64,000 nucleotides of DNA, from positions 62,001 to 126,000 of the forward strand of contig CAVPDC010000020.1 of NCBI GenBank assembly GCA_963702595.1, written 5' to 3'. This document shows, piece by piece, positions 25,631 to 33,476 of the stretch. The position numbers and the translations under genes are program-made. This DNA comes from JALORV01 sp963702595 (GTDB lineage: Bacteria; Pseudomonadota; Gammaproteobacteria; Burkholderiales; Burkholderiaceae_F). Every line of letters begins with the position of its first letter. Positions within the stretch are counted from its first letter, which is position 1. Below the pieces are notes generated by a model. That model made no database searches, had not been told where the DNA came from, and saw only the letters and a list, made by a program, of their open reading frames with translations.

Positions 25631-26305
25631 CTACCAGGCGAGTTGCTCGCCGTTGAAGTTGAGGAACTTGCCGTTCTGCGAGGCGTTGGCCGTTGCCAGC
25701 ACGCGTCGCATCCCGGCGACGCTGGTGGCGGCGTCGATGTCGGCCCCGGCACCGCCCATGTCGGTGCGCACCCAGCCCGGATGAAATGCGATGCAGACAA
25801 TACCCTGCGTTCCGAGTTCGATCGCGGCCGCGCGCAGCGCTGCATTGGCGGCCGCCTTGCTGGTGCGGTAAAGCCACCCGGAGGTGCTGCTCATCAGAGA
25901 AATCGAGCCCATGCGGCTGGAAACGATGGCGAACTTACCGCCGGCCGCCGCCAGGCTGGGCACGAGCTGCGGAATCAGCTGCATCGGAGCGCGCACATTG
26001 GTGTGCATGACGGCGTCGAAGTCCAGTCCTCCCGGCGCGGCGATCGCGCTTGTCCGCGGACCATAGACGCCGGCGTTGTAGATGGCGACGTCGAGCTTCT
26101 CGCCGTGCAACTGGACGCCGAACTCGGCCAGCGTCGCCTCGTCGACAACATCGAGCAGCAGCGGCCGGGCCCCCATTTCCCGCAGCCTGGCCACGTCCTC
26201 GGCCCGGCGCACGGTCCCGATGACCCGGGCGCCTTCCGCCGCGTATTGCCGCGCGAACTCGAGGCCGATCCCGCGAGACGCGCCGATGACGAGGACCGTG
26301 GCCAT
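25631..26305 (-). CDS. SDR family oxidoreductase
   Basis: This 224-residue enzyme starts at the ATG at 26305. GASRGIGLEF near 8-17 binds NAD(P)H, YNAGVYG is the N-A-G motif, and SSRMGS plus Y-x3-K (LYRTSKAA) form the catalytic set. It resembles the C-factor/YciK-like short SDRs. It is the neighbour of RidA in the catabolic run; the substrate is unknown. Confidence 0.85.
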   Translation of the reverse strand: MATVLVIGASRGIGLEFARQYAAEGARVIGTVRRAEDVARLREMGARPLLLDVVDEATLAEFGVQLHGEKLDVAIYNAGVYGPRTSAIAAPGGLDFDAVMHTNVRAPMQLIPQLVPSLAAAGGKFAIVSSRMGSISLMSSTSGWLYRTSKAAANAALRAAAIELGTQGIVCIAFHPGWVRTDMGGAGADIDAATSVAGMRRVLATANASQNGKFLNFNGEQLAW

Positions 26306-26313
26306 GCCGTTGC

Positions 26314-26496
26314 TCAGTGTTCCGCCCGCCCGAGCTGCGCGGCAGGTTCCGCGCTGGGCGTGCTCCCGGCAAGGCGGGATGCCGGCCGCATCGCATCCCA
26401 CCGGAACGCGACGACGATGTCGCGCGGCAGATCGTGCCTGCCGCACAGACCGTGTGGCACGCCCGTGGTGCGCAGCAGCCCGTAAGCCAGCGTCAT
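26314..26496 (-). CDS. Possible small protein of 60 residues
   Basis: This open frame begins 16 bases after the thiolase stop and ends 8 bases before the SDR start, filling an otherwise empty 207-base gap. The frame is uninterrupted and has two Cys near its N-terminus, but the ribosome binding site is weak and I recognise no family. It may be spurious in such GC-rich DNA. Confidence 0.25.
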   Translation of the reverse strand: MTLAYGLLRTTGVPHGLCGRHDLPRDIVVAFRWDAMRPASRLAGSTPSAEPAAQLGRAEH

Positions 26497-26512
26497 CGGC
26501 TCGCTTGCAGGG

Positions 26513-27694
26513 TCACAGCATCTCCAGCGCAAGCGCGGTCGCCTCGCCCCCGCCGATGCAGAGCGCCGCCACGCCGCGCTTGCCACCGGTCTTGCGCAGC
26601 GCGCCTAGCAGCGTGACGACAATGCGTGCACCCGAGGCGCCGATCGGATGGCCGAGTGCGCAGGCGCCGCCGTGGATATTGACCTTGTCGTGCGGCAGGT
26701 TGAGTTCCTTCATCGCCGCCATCGTCACCGCTGCGAAGGCCTCGTTGACTTCCCAGAGATCCACGTCGCCGGGTTTCCAGCCGGTCCTCGTCAGTACCTT
26801 GTTGATCGCCCCGATCGGAGCCGTCGTGAACCACTCGGGGGCCTGCGCATGGACCGAATGCGCGAGGATGCGAGCGATCGGCTTCTTGCCGAGCTTGTTC
26901 GCGGTCGACTCGCGCATCAGCACCAGTGCGGCGGCGCCGTCCGAGATCGACGAGGCGTTGGCGGCGGTGATCGTGCCGTCCTTCTTGAACGCGGGCTTCA
27001 GGCCCGGGATCTTGTCGAGCTTGGCCTTGAACGGCTGCTCGTCCTTGTCGAACTTGACATCGCCACCCTTGCCGGTGACCGTCACCGGAGCAATCTCCCA
27101 CGCGAAGCTGCCGTCGGTGTTGGCTTTAAGCGACCGCTCGGTCGAGGCGATTGCAAACTTGTCCTGGTCCTCGCGCGTAAAGGCGTACTTGGCGACGCAC
27201 TGCTCGGCGAACACGCCCATCGCCTTGCCGCGCTCGTAGGCATCTTCAAGACCATCGAGCGCCATGTGGTCGTAGGTGGTGAACGCGCCATAGCGATAGC
27301 CCTTGCGCGAGTTCACCAGCAGGTGCGGCGCGTTGGTCATGCTCTCCATGCCGCCGGCGACGATGATATTGGCGCTACCCGCCACGAGCATGTCATGCGC
27401 GAACATCATCGTGCGCATGCCGGAGCCGCACATCTTCGACAGCGTCACCGCGCCGGCCGACGGCGGCAGCCCGGCTGCGAGCACGGCCTGCCGGGCGGGG
27501 GCCTGGCCCTGGCCGGCCATCAGACAACAGCCCATCAGCACTTCGTCGACGGCATCGCCGGCCACGCCGGCGCGCTCGACGGCCGCCTTGATGGCGGTCG
27601 CGCCCAGTTGCCAGGCCTGCAATGCGGAAAAGTCTCCAAGCAGTCCGCCAATGGGTGTGCGGGCAGCGGAAACGATGACGATCGGGTCGCTCAT
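26513..27694 (-). CDS. Acetyl-CoA C-acyltransferase (thiolase)
   Basis: It has 393 residues from the ATG at 27694, with GAGGAGA upstream. The catalytic Cys89 lies in LSKMCGSGM, the His in ACALGHPIGASGAR, and the second Cys in ALCIGGGEA. It cleaves acetoacetyl-CoA or other 3-ketoacyl-CoAs to acetyl-CoA. In this cluster it completes leucine catabolism once acetoacetate has been activated, or serves the other acyl-CoA dehydrogenases. It is 11 bases downstream of aceK. Confidence 0.94.
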   Translation of the reverse strand: MSDPIVIVSAARTPIGGLLGDFSALQAWQLGATAIKAAVERAGVAGDAVDEVLMGCCLMAGQGQAPARQAVLAAGLPPSAGAVTLSKMCGSGMRTMMFAHDMLVAGSANIIVAGGMESMTNAPHLLVNSRKGYRYGAFTTYDHMALDGLEDAYERGKAMGVFAEQCVAKYAFTREDQDKFAIASTERSLKANTDGSFAWEIAPVTVTGKGGDVKFDKDEQPFKAKLDKIPGLKPAFKKDGTITAANASSISDGAAALVLMRESTANKLGKKPIARILAHSVHAQAPEWFTTAPIGAINKVLTRTGWKPGDVDLWEVNEAFAAVTMAAMKELNLPHDKVNIHGGACALGHPIGASGARIVVTLLGALRKTGGKRGVAALCIGGGEATALALEML

Positions 27695-27705
27695 GATGTT
27701 CTCCT

Positions 27706-29514
27706 CTAGCTGGAGTGAAATTCGGCCGAATATCGGCGCCGGAAGCGGCGCTCGGGGGGATACGGAAACACGTCTTCGAGGTGGCCGGCGACGATGCGCT
27801 CCTTGCGCTGCTGCCAGAAGCCGGGCTCGAAGAGATCCGCGTGGTGCCTGAGCAACGCCGCCTTGATGCGAGGATCCCCGGTGAGGAACGGCTTCCACTG
27901 TTCCGGGAACATGTCGCGCCGGTCGACATAGCTGATGATCTCGCCGCCGTAATCGTCGTCCATGCTTCCTGGCTGCGGCATGTTGCGGAAGTTGCAGTCC
28001 GTCATGTACTCGATTTCGTCGTAGTCGTAGAACACGACGCGGTTGAGCCGCGTGACGCCGAAGTTCTTGTACAGCATGTCGCCGGGGAAGATGTTGGCGG
28101 CGGCCAGGTCCTTGATTGCGTTGCCGTACTCCAGGATCGCATGGTCGAGCTCGGCATCGGTCGCCTTCATGAGGTAGAGGTTGAGCGGCGTCATACGCCG
28201 CTCGATATAGACGTGTCGGATCGTCACTGTACCGTCGCCGAACTCGAGCTGGCTCGGGCAGTAGTTGCGCAGCTCCTCGATCAGCTCGGACGAGCAGCGC
28301 GCACGCGGCAACGTCACCTGCGAATACTCCCAGGTGTCCGCCATGCGGCCAACGCGGTCATGCAGCTTCACCAGCTGGTACTTGCCCATGATCTGCTGGC
28401 GGTCGGTGTCCTTCGGATGCGGGATGACGTCCTTGATCACCTTGAAGACGTAGGGGTAGGACGGCAGCGTGAACACGGACATCACCAGTCCCTTGATGCC
28501 GGGGGCGATGACGAAATTGTCGCTCGAGTGCTTCAGGTGGTGCAGGAAGTCGCGATAGAAGAGCGTCTTGCCCTGCTTGGCCAGCCCGACCATCGTGTAG
28601 AGCTCCGACGGTGGCTTGTGCGGCAACAGTGTGCGCAGGAAGTCGATGTACGCCGAGGGCGCTTCCATGTCGACGAGGAAGTAGGCTCGCGTGAACGAAA
28701 ACAGCGTGGCCATCAGGTCTGTCGTGAAGACCGCCGTGTCGATGTAAAGCTGTCCGCGCGAATTGCGCAAGATTGGCACCGCCAGCGGCGTGATGCGCGT
28801 GCCGTTGATGACGCGCCCGACGATGTAGGCGCCCTTGTTGCGGAAGAACAGCGACGACAGGATCTGGATCTGGCAATCGGGTTCGAGGTTCCACGGCCGT
28901 CGGAACGCTTCGCCGCTGCGATGCGCTTCGCACACGGCACGCACGATCAAACGCAGGTCGCGTTCGACGTCTTCCCAGCGGCACGCCAGCCCGACATCGA
29001 TGATGATCTGGCGCAGCGTCTTGCGCAGGCCCGCGGCAGGGTAGTAGCTGCGGTAGGACGGCGGGTCCGAGTCCATGTAATCGGTCGCCACTCCGGGCCG
29101 CACGAAGATAAACTGGTTGCGGAAGTAATCCCGGTGCAGCAGCTTCGTGCAGACCGAGTTGAAGAAAGTCTCGGCACACTCGGGCTGGCGGTGATCGGCG
29201 AGCAGGGCGACATAGTTCTGCTTCACCGCCTGCCACAGAGCGTCGCGTTCCGTATCGTCCAGCGACGCCAGGTCGAATTCGCGCTCGATGCGCGTCACGG
29301 CCTCGAGCACGCGCTGGTCGTAGAAGTCGATTCGCTCCCGGGCACGGGTCCGCATGCGCTGCCAGTCACCGTTCTCGTAGAACGACTTCGCCTGTTGCGC
29401 CACGTAACGAAACAGCCGGTAGTGGCGGTTGAATCCATCCAGGATGGCGCTCGCGATGCGGGCCGGCGACGGCATCGAGCGATCGAATACGACAGCGGGG
29501 GCGACGGCGGACAT
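27706..29514 (-). CDS. aceK: Isocitrate dehydrogenase kinase/phosphatase
   Basis: This bifunctional enzyme switches isocitrate dehydrogenase off and on by phosphorylation, setting the flow between the TCA cycle and the glyoxylate shunt. It has 602 residues, the normal length. An N-terminal regulatory domain (about 1-300) is followed by the kinase-like domain with APGIKGLVMSVFTLPSYPYVFK as ATP site (read across 335-357) and D-Y-D-E-I-E-Y metal-binding residues. It sits between a LysE-type gene and a thiolase gene, within an operon that yields acetyl-CoA and not beside aceA/aceB. Confidence 0.95.
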   Translation of the reverse strand: MSAVAPAVVFDRSMPSPARIASAILDGFNRHYRLFRYVAQQAKSFYENGDWQRMRTRARERIDFYDQRVLEAVTRIEREFDLASLDDTERDALWQAVKQNYVALLADHRQPECAETFFNSVCTKLLHRDYFRNQFIFVRPGVATDYMDSDPPSYRSYYPAAGLRKTLRQIIIDVGLACRWEDVERDLRLIVRAVCEAHRSGEAFRRPWNLEPDCQIQILSSLFFRNKGAYIVGRVINGTRITPLAVPILRNSRGQLYIDTAVFTTDLMATLFSFTRAYFLVDMEAPSAYIDFLRTLLPHKPPSELYTMVGLAKQGKTLFYRDFLHHLKHSSDNFVIAPGIKGLVMSVFTLPSYPYVFKVIKDVIPHPKDTDRQQIMGKYQLVKLHDRVGRMADTWEYSQVTLPRARCSSELIEELRNYCPSQLEFGDGTVTIRHVYIERRMTPLNLYLMKATDAELDHAILEYGNAIKDLAAANIFPGDMLYKNFGVTRLNRVVFYDYDEIEYMTDCNFRNMPQPGSMDDDYGGEIISYVDRRDMFPEQWKPFLTGDPRIKAALLRHHADLFEPGFWQQRKERIVAGHLEDVFPYPPERRFRRRYSAEFHSS

Positions 29515-29528
29515 GACCGGTATTGTGA

Positions 29529-30173
29529 CTAATGCTGCCGGGGCGTCAGCGCGAGCCAGACGGCGAGGGCGCCGAACGCCGCGCCGAGCAGCCAGCGCTG
29601 CATCCGCAACCACCCGGGCCGCGCGGCGAGCCAGCCCGACAGCGCGCCGGCGACTGTCACCAGCGCGCCATCGACGAGGGTGGAAACCGAAATATGCACG
29701 ACGCCCAGCGCCAGGCTCTGCAGCAGTACGCTCCCGCTGCCGGGATCGACAAACTGCGGAAACAGCGACAAGTAGAACACGGCCACCTTCGGGTTGATGA
29801 CCGACGCGGTCAAGGACTGTCGAAACAGCACGCGATCAGGAACCGGATCGAGCGGCTGCGGGGTGAAGCTGAAACCGCCGCCGCGCAGCGTGCTCCACGC
29901 CAGCCACAGCAGATAGGCCGCCCCGACCAGCTTGATCGCATCGAACGCCGCCGGCACGGCCAGCAGCAGCGCCGAAAGGCCGAGCGCGGCGGCGAAGAGA
30001 TGCACGAGCACGCCGGCCATGACGCCGATCAGCGAGAAGTATCCGGCGCGCCGGCCCTGGGTCAGCGTGCGCGAGATCAGGTAGATCCAGACGGGTCCCG
30101 GCGTCAGTGCCAGCAGCAGGACCGCGAAGGCGAAGAGCGCGAGCTGCTCGGCCCGCAGGCCGAGTATCGTCAT
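29529..30173 (-). CDS. LysE/RhtB family exporter
   Basis: This inner-membrane protein has 214 residues and about six hydrophobic helices. L-T-P-G-P-V-W near 23-29 is the family signature and LLWLAWSTLRGG follows helix 3. Family members export amino acids such as lysine, homoserine or threonine. Its ATG overlaps the stop of the ASCH-GNAT gene by 4 bases. Relief of amino acid overload would fit the cluster; the substrate is inferred. Confidence 0.88.
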   Translation of the reverse strand: MTILGLRAEQLALFAFAVLLLALTPGPVWIYLISRTLTQGRRAGYFSLIGVMAGVLVHLFAAALGLSALLLAVPAAFDAIKLVGAAYLLWLAWSTLRGGGFSFTPQPLDPVPDRVLFRQSLTASVINPKVAVFYLSLFPQFVDPGSGSVLLQSLALGVVHISVSTLVDGALVTVAGALSGWLAARPGWLRMQRWLLGAAFGALAVWLALTPRQH

Positions 30174-31174
30174 CGGACCCACTCCCAGTGCTGTTCCAGC
30201 ACCTCGGGCCCCCACTGGGTCGAGCGCCGCTCCAGGGTCTTCGTGAAGCCGAATTCTTCGTAGAGGTGCCGGGCGGCGTCCAGCCCCGCAAAGGTGCCGA
30301 GACGGACGCGCGCATACCGTCGGCTCGCCAATGCCATCGCTGCCTGCATCAGGCGGCGCCCAATGCCCTCGCCGCGCAAAGCGTCGGCAACGATGAACCA
30401 GCGCAGCTGCGCGCAATCCGGATCGCCGGTCGATCCTCCGTCGATGACGATCGTGCCCAGGACCTGGCCGCCATCGACCGCCACCCAGACGCCGTCGCGC
30501 TCGGCATTGAAGCGCGCGACGAAATCGGCAATGTCCGCCAGGCGACCTGCCTCGAAGATCACGCCGAAGCCGTGGTCGCGCGCGTAGTACTGCGACTGCA
30601 GTGCGGCACTCGCGGCCATCGCGCCCGGAAGCAGGCACGGCAGCAGTCGCGGCCCGCAGCCGACCGGGTTGAGAGCGGCTTCGAACGGATACAGCAGCTC
30701 GAAGCGCTCCAGATCGACTGCCATGCTCTCATCGAAGGCGCGGCCGAGCACGTCGAGCTCGCGTGTGAAGAAGCGGCGATGGCCGTCCTTCCAGTCGGCC
30801 AGCGTGCGGTCGCCTTCGCCTTCGTCCCAGGCAAAGCTGGCGTCGACCTCGGAGAACCGGCGCCGCTCCAGCGCCGTCGTGCGTATCACCGCGCGCGGCG
30901 TGCCGTCGTGCTCGGTCAGCACCGAGTAGCCGCCGGCGACCGGCTTGACCTGCGGCATCTGGTCGTTGAATTCCGACAGGCCCGCCGTCGCGCGCTTCGG
31001 CCCGTGCAGGACCAGCTCGACGAGTTCGTGCGCCAGTTCCGGCGTGTCGCCGAAGTACCAGGCCTGGTAGGGCGTGGCGGGGTCGAGGCACGTTGCGATG
31101 CAGAAGTCGAGCCAGTAGCGCTTGACCGCTGGCGTGCGGGTAACTGAGTTGTCGAGCGCGTGGGGGTCGCTCAT
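30170..31174 (-). CDS. ASCH domain - GNAT acetyltransferase fusion
   Basis: It has 334 residues from the ATG at 31174. Residues about 15-150 match a stand-alone ASCH protein: YFGDTPELAHELVELVL and GPKRATAG, then an acidic EGEGDRTL-x-x-W stretch. ASCH domains are predicted RNA-binding or amidohydrolase-like. After a linker (about 150-190), residues 195-334 form a GNAT fold with R-G-E-G-I-G-R-R-L-M for acetyl-CoA. The fusion suggests acetylation linked to a nucleic acid or nucleoside substrate. It begins 101 bases after liuA and overlaps the LysE-type gene. Confidence 0.75.
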   Translation of the reverse strand: MSDPHALDNSVTRTPAVKRYWLDFCIATCLDPATPYQAWYFGDTPELAHELVELVLHGPKRATAGLSEFNDQMPQVKPVAGGYSVLTEHDGTPRAVIRTTALERRRFSEVDASFAWDEGEGDRTLADWKDGHRRFFTRELDVLGRAFDESMAVDLERFELLYPFEAALNPVGCGPRLLPCLLPGAMAASAALQSQYYARDHGFGVIFEAGRLADIADFVARFNAERDGVWVAVDGGQVLGTIVIDGGSTGDPDCAQLRWFIVADALRGEGIGRRLMQAAMALASRRYARVRLGTFAGLDAARHLYEEFGFTKTLERRSTQWGPEVLEQHWEWVR

Positions 31175-31275
31175 GGCCGAAGGTCGAACAGCCTGTGCGC
31201 GGAAGCACACGCGCGCGCGGGCGCGCGGCGTCGCCCGCCCTTCATACCCGGGCACTCGGCGTGCGTCATGCCCTT

Positions 31276-32454
31276 TTACATCGTTTCTTCGAACAGCTCG
31301 CGGCCGATCAGCATTCTCCGGATTTCCGAAGTCCCAGCGCCTATCTCATACAGCTTTGCATCGCGCCACAGCCGCCCGGTCGGATATTCGTTGATGTAGC
31401 CGTTACCCCCGAGCGCCTGGATCGCTTCACCGGCCATCCACGTGGCTCGTTCGGAGGCGTAAAGAATGGCGCCCGCGGCGTCCTTGCGGATGCGGCGCAC
31501 GGTCTCGGGAGTCGCGCGGTCGCAGGCGCGGCCGACTTCGTAGACGTAGGCGCGGCAGGCCATCATTGTCGTGTACATGTCCGCGAGCTTGCCCTGCATC
31601 AGCTGGAACTCGCCGATCGACTGGCCGAACTGCTTGCGGTCGTGCACATAGGGCACGACCGCGTCCATGCAGGCAGCCATGATGCCGAGCGGTCCGCCCG
31701 AGAGCACGGCGCGCTCGAAGTCGAGCCCGCTCATCAGCACCTTCGCGCCGCCGCCTTCCTCACCAAGCACGTTCTCAGCCGGCACTTCAACATCCTGAAA
31801 GACGAGTTCCCCGGTGTGCGAGCCGCGCATGCCGAGCTTGTCGAGCTTCTGTGCGACCGAGAAACCCTTCATGCCCTTCTCGACGATGAAGGTCGTCATG
31901 CCGCGCGCGCCCATCTGCGGGTCGGTCTTGGCGTAGACGACCAGCGTGTCGCAATCGGGACCGTTCGTGATCCACATCTTGGTGCCGTTGAGCACGTAGC
32001 GATCGCCCTTGAGGTCCGCGCGCAGCTTCATGCTGACCACGTCCGAACCCGCATTCGGTTCGCTCATCGCCAGCGCGCCGACGTGCTCGCCGCTGACGAG
32101 CTTCGGCAGGTACTTCTTCTTCTGCGCCGCGTTGCCATTGCGCTTGATCTGGTTGACACACAGGTTCGAGTGCGCGCCGTACGACAGGCCGATCGAGGCG
32201 CTGGCGCGTGAGATTTCCTCCATGGCGACGATGTGCGCGAGGTAGCCCATGTCGGCGCCGCCGTATTCCTCGGGCACCGTGATTCCGAGCACGCCGAGGT
32301 CGCCGAGCTTGCGCCAGAGCTCCATCGGGAACTGATCGGTGCGGTCGATCTCGGTGGCGCGCGGGGCGATCTCCGCCTGCGCGAAGTCGCGCACCGCCTC
32401 GCGCAGCGCATCGATGTCCGCGCCGAGTTCGAAGTCCAGTCCGGGAAGCTGCAT
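31276..32454 (-). CDS. liuA: Isovaleryl-CoA dehydrogenase
   Basis: The enzyme oxidises isovaleryl-CoA to 3-methylcrotonyl-CoA, the first committed step of leucine catabolism. It has 392 residues from the ATG at 32454, with GAGGAGA upstream. Diagnostic features are catalytic Glu247 in SGLDFERAVLSGGP and the absence of Glu at the usual C-terminal site (Y-E-I-G-A-G-T-S-E-I). SEPNAGSDVVSM and NGTKMWITNGPD are the flavin segments. It is the second gene after the predicted LiuR-controlled promoter. Confidence 0.96.
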   Translation of the reverse strand: MQLPGLDFELGADIDALREAVRDFAQAEIAPRATEIDRTDQFPMELWRKLGDLGVLGITVPEEYGGADMGYLAHIVAMEEISRASASIGLSYGAHSNLCVNQIKRNGNAAQKKKYLPKLVSGEHVGALAMSEPNAGSDVVSMKLRADLKGDRYVLNGTKMWITNGPDCDTLVVYAKTDPQMGARGMTTFIVEKGMKGFSVAQKLDKLGMRGSHTGELVFQDVEVPAENVLGEEGGGAKVLMSGLDFERAVLSGGPLGIMAACMDAVVPYVHDRKQFGQSIGEFQLMQGKLADMYTTMMACRAYVYEVGRACDRATPETVRRIRKDAAGAILYASERATWMAGEAIQALGGNGYINEYPTGRLWRDAKLYEIGAGTSEIRRMLIGRELFEETM

Positions 32455-32464
32455 CGAATTCTCC

Positions 32465-32914
32465 TCAGATCTTCTCGTCCGCAACACCGTGCATGACCAT
32501 CAGCGTCTGCTGCATCGCGGCCACGCGGGTACGCCGGTCTCCCTGCACGCCGAAGACCTCGGCGCGCACGATCGAAAGCGTACGTCCGGGCTTGAGCACT
32601 TCACCAATGGCGATCAGCAGGTCGCCGTCGGCAGGCGCCAGCATGTTGATCTTGTACTCGACTGTCAGCACGCTCGCATCGGCGGGCATCAGCGTGAAGC
32701 CGGCATAGCCGCCTGCGCTGTCCGCAATCATGCCGACCACGCCGCCGTGCACGAACCCATGCTGCTGGGTCAGGTCATCCCGAACCGGAAGTTCAATGAC
32801 GCAGCGCCCCGGCTCGACCGTCGTCAACCGGGCTCCGATCAGGCTCATCGCCGCCTGGCGGGCGAATGACGACCGGACGCGGGCCTCGAAGTCGGGGTTG
32901 TGCGGGGTGTGCAC
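32465..32914 (-). CDS. PaaI-type hotdog thioesterase
   Basis: This 149-residue hotdog-fold enzyme hydrolyses acyl-CoA esters. QHGFVHGGVVGMIADSAGGY near 51-70 is the H-G-G signature with the catalytic Asp. The GTG at 32914 is preferred because AGG lies 8 bases upstream and the predicted transcript starts near 32931; a GTG at 32923 is the alternative. It is the first gene after the LiuR-type promoter and 10 bases before liuA, so it may relieve stalled acyl-CoA or recycle CoA during leucine breakdown. Confidence 0.88.
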   Translation of the reverse strand: MHTPHNPDFEARVRSSFARQAAMSLIGARLTTVEPGRCVIELPVRDDLTQQHGFVHGGVVGMIADSAGGYAGFTLMPADASVLTVEYKINMLAPADGDLLIAIGEVLKPGRTLSIVRAEVFGVQGDRRTRVAAMQQTLMVMHGVADEKI

Positions 32915-32937
32915 CGGGGGCACCTGGACGGCCGCCC

Positions 32938-32966
32938 AATCTATGTGACGTTGACGTTAACGTCAA
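32938..32966 (-). promoter_or_regulatory. Predicted liu operon promoter
   Basis: Read leftward, TTGACG (32966-32961) and TAGATT (32943-32938) are separated by exactly 17 bases, a good sigma-70 pair. The 16-bp palindrome covers the -35 box and most of the spacer, so a bound repressor would block polymerase. The transcript would begin near 32931, just before the thioesterase gene. Confidence 0.7.
32951..32966. promoter_or_regulatory. LiuR-type operator, perfect palindrome
   Basis: TTGACGTTAACGTCAA is a perfect 16-bp palindrome. It agrees with the kind of ACGT-containing site known for the MerR-family regulator LiuR of leucine degradation genes. The same half-sites recur at 36064-36079 in front of liuR itself. 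Confidence 0.75.
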
Positions 32967-32976
32967 TCCGTCGCGG

Positions 32977-33405
32977 TCAAGGCACCTGTCGCGCATCGGC
33001 CAGGCGCAGCGTGCCTCGGATCAGCCGGTAGACGACCCAGCACCAGACGACCAGGATCACCAGGCCGCCGACGATCGCCCCGCCGAGCATCTCCCATGGC
33101 AGGCGGACCTGTTGGGTCGACTTCGCAACCTGCCCCAACTCGATCGCCGACGGGACGACGAGCGCCATCAGTATCCCGATGCCCACTACGAAGCCGATGG
33201 CCCAACCCCAGAAGGTGCGGATCAGCCAGGTGTAGTGCGACCCGAGGAAAGTCTCGGTCACATCGCTGCGCTTGACGTAGGCGATCACGAGACCGACGGC
33301 AGCGGGCCAGAACATCACGAGCCCTAGGGCGTAGAGGCCGTAGGTGATGCCGAGCATCGTGAACTCGCGGGCGGAGGGTACGTTCGACGAGGCGTCTGCG
33401 CTCAT
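32977..33405 (-). CDS. DUF4870-like membrane protein
   Basis: It has 142 residues. Three hydrophobic segments lie near 17-45, 60-85 and 105-130. TYGLYALGL, the A-Y-V-K-R-S-D loop and S-H-Y-T-W-L-I-R-T-F-W are typical of the DUF4870-related small membrane proteins of betaproteobacteria, whose function is unknown. It ends 10 bases before the LiuR operator, so it is probably transcribed separately from the liu genes, from a promoter shared divergently with recQ. Confidence 0.8.
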   Translation of the reverse strand: MSADASSNVPSAREFTMLGITYGLYALGLVMFWPAAVGLVIAYVKRSDVTETFLGSHYTWLIRTFWGWAIGFVVGIGILMALVVPSAIELGQVAKSTQQVRLPWEMLGGAIVGGLVILVVWCWVVYRLIRGTLRLADARQVP

Positions 33406-33476
33406 GGTGACTCCGGGCCGTCGGGGCGGAAAGGACCGCGCATCGTACCGCCGCGGCGTTTCGTTACGCTTCGTGG

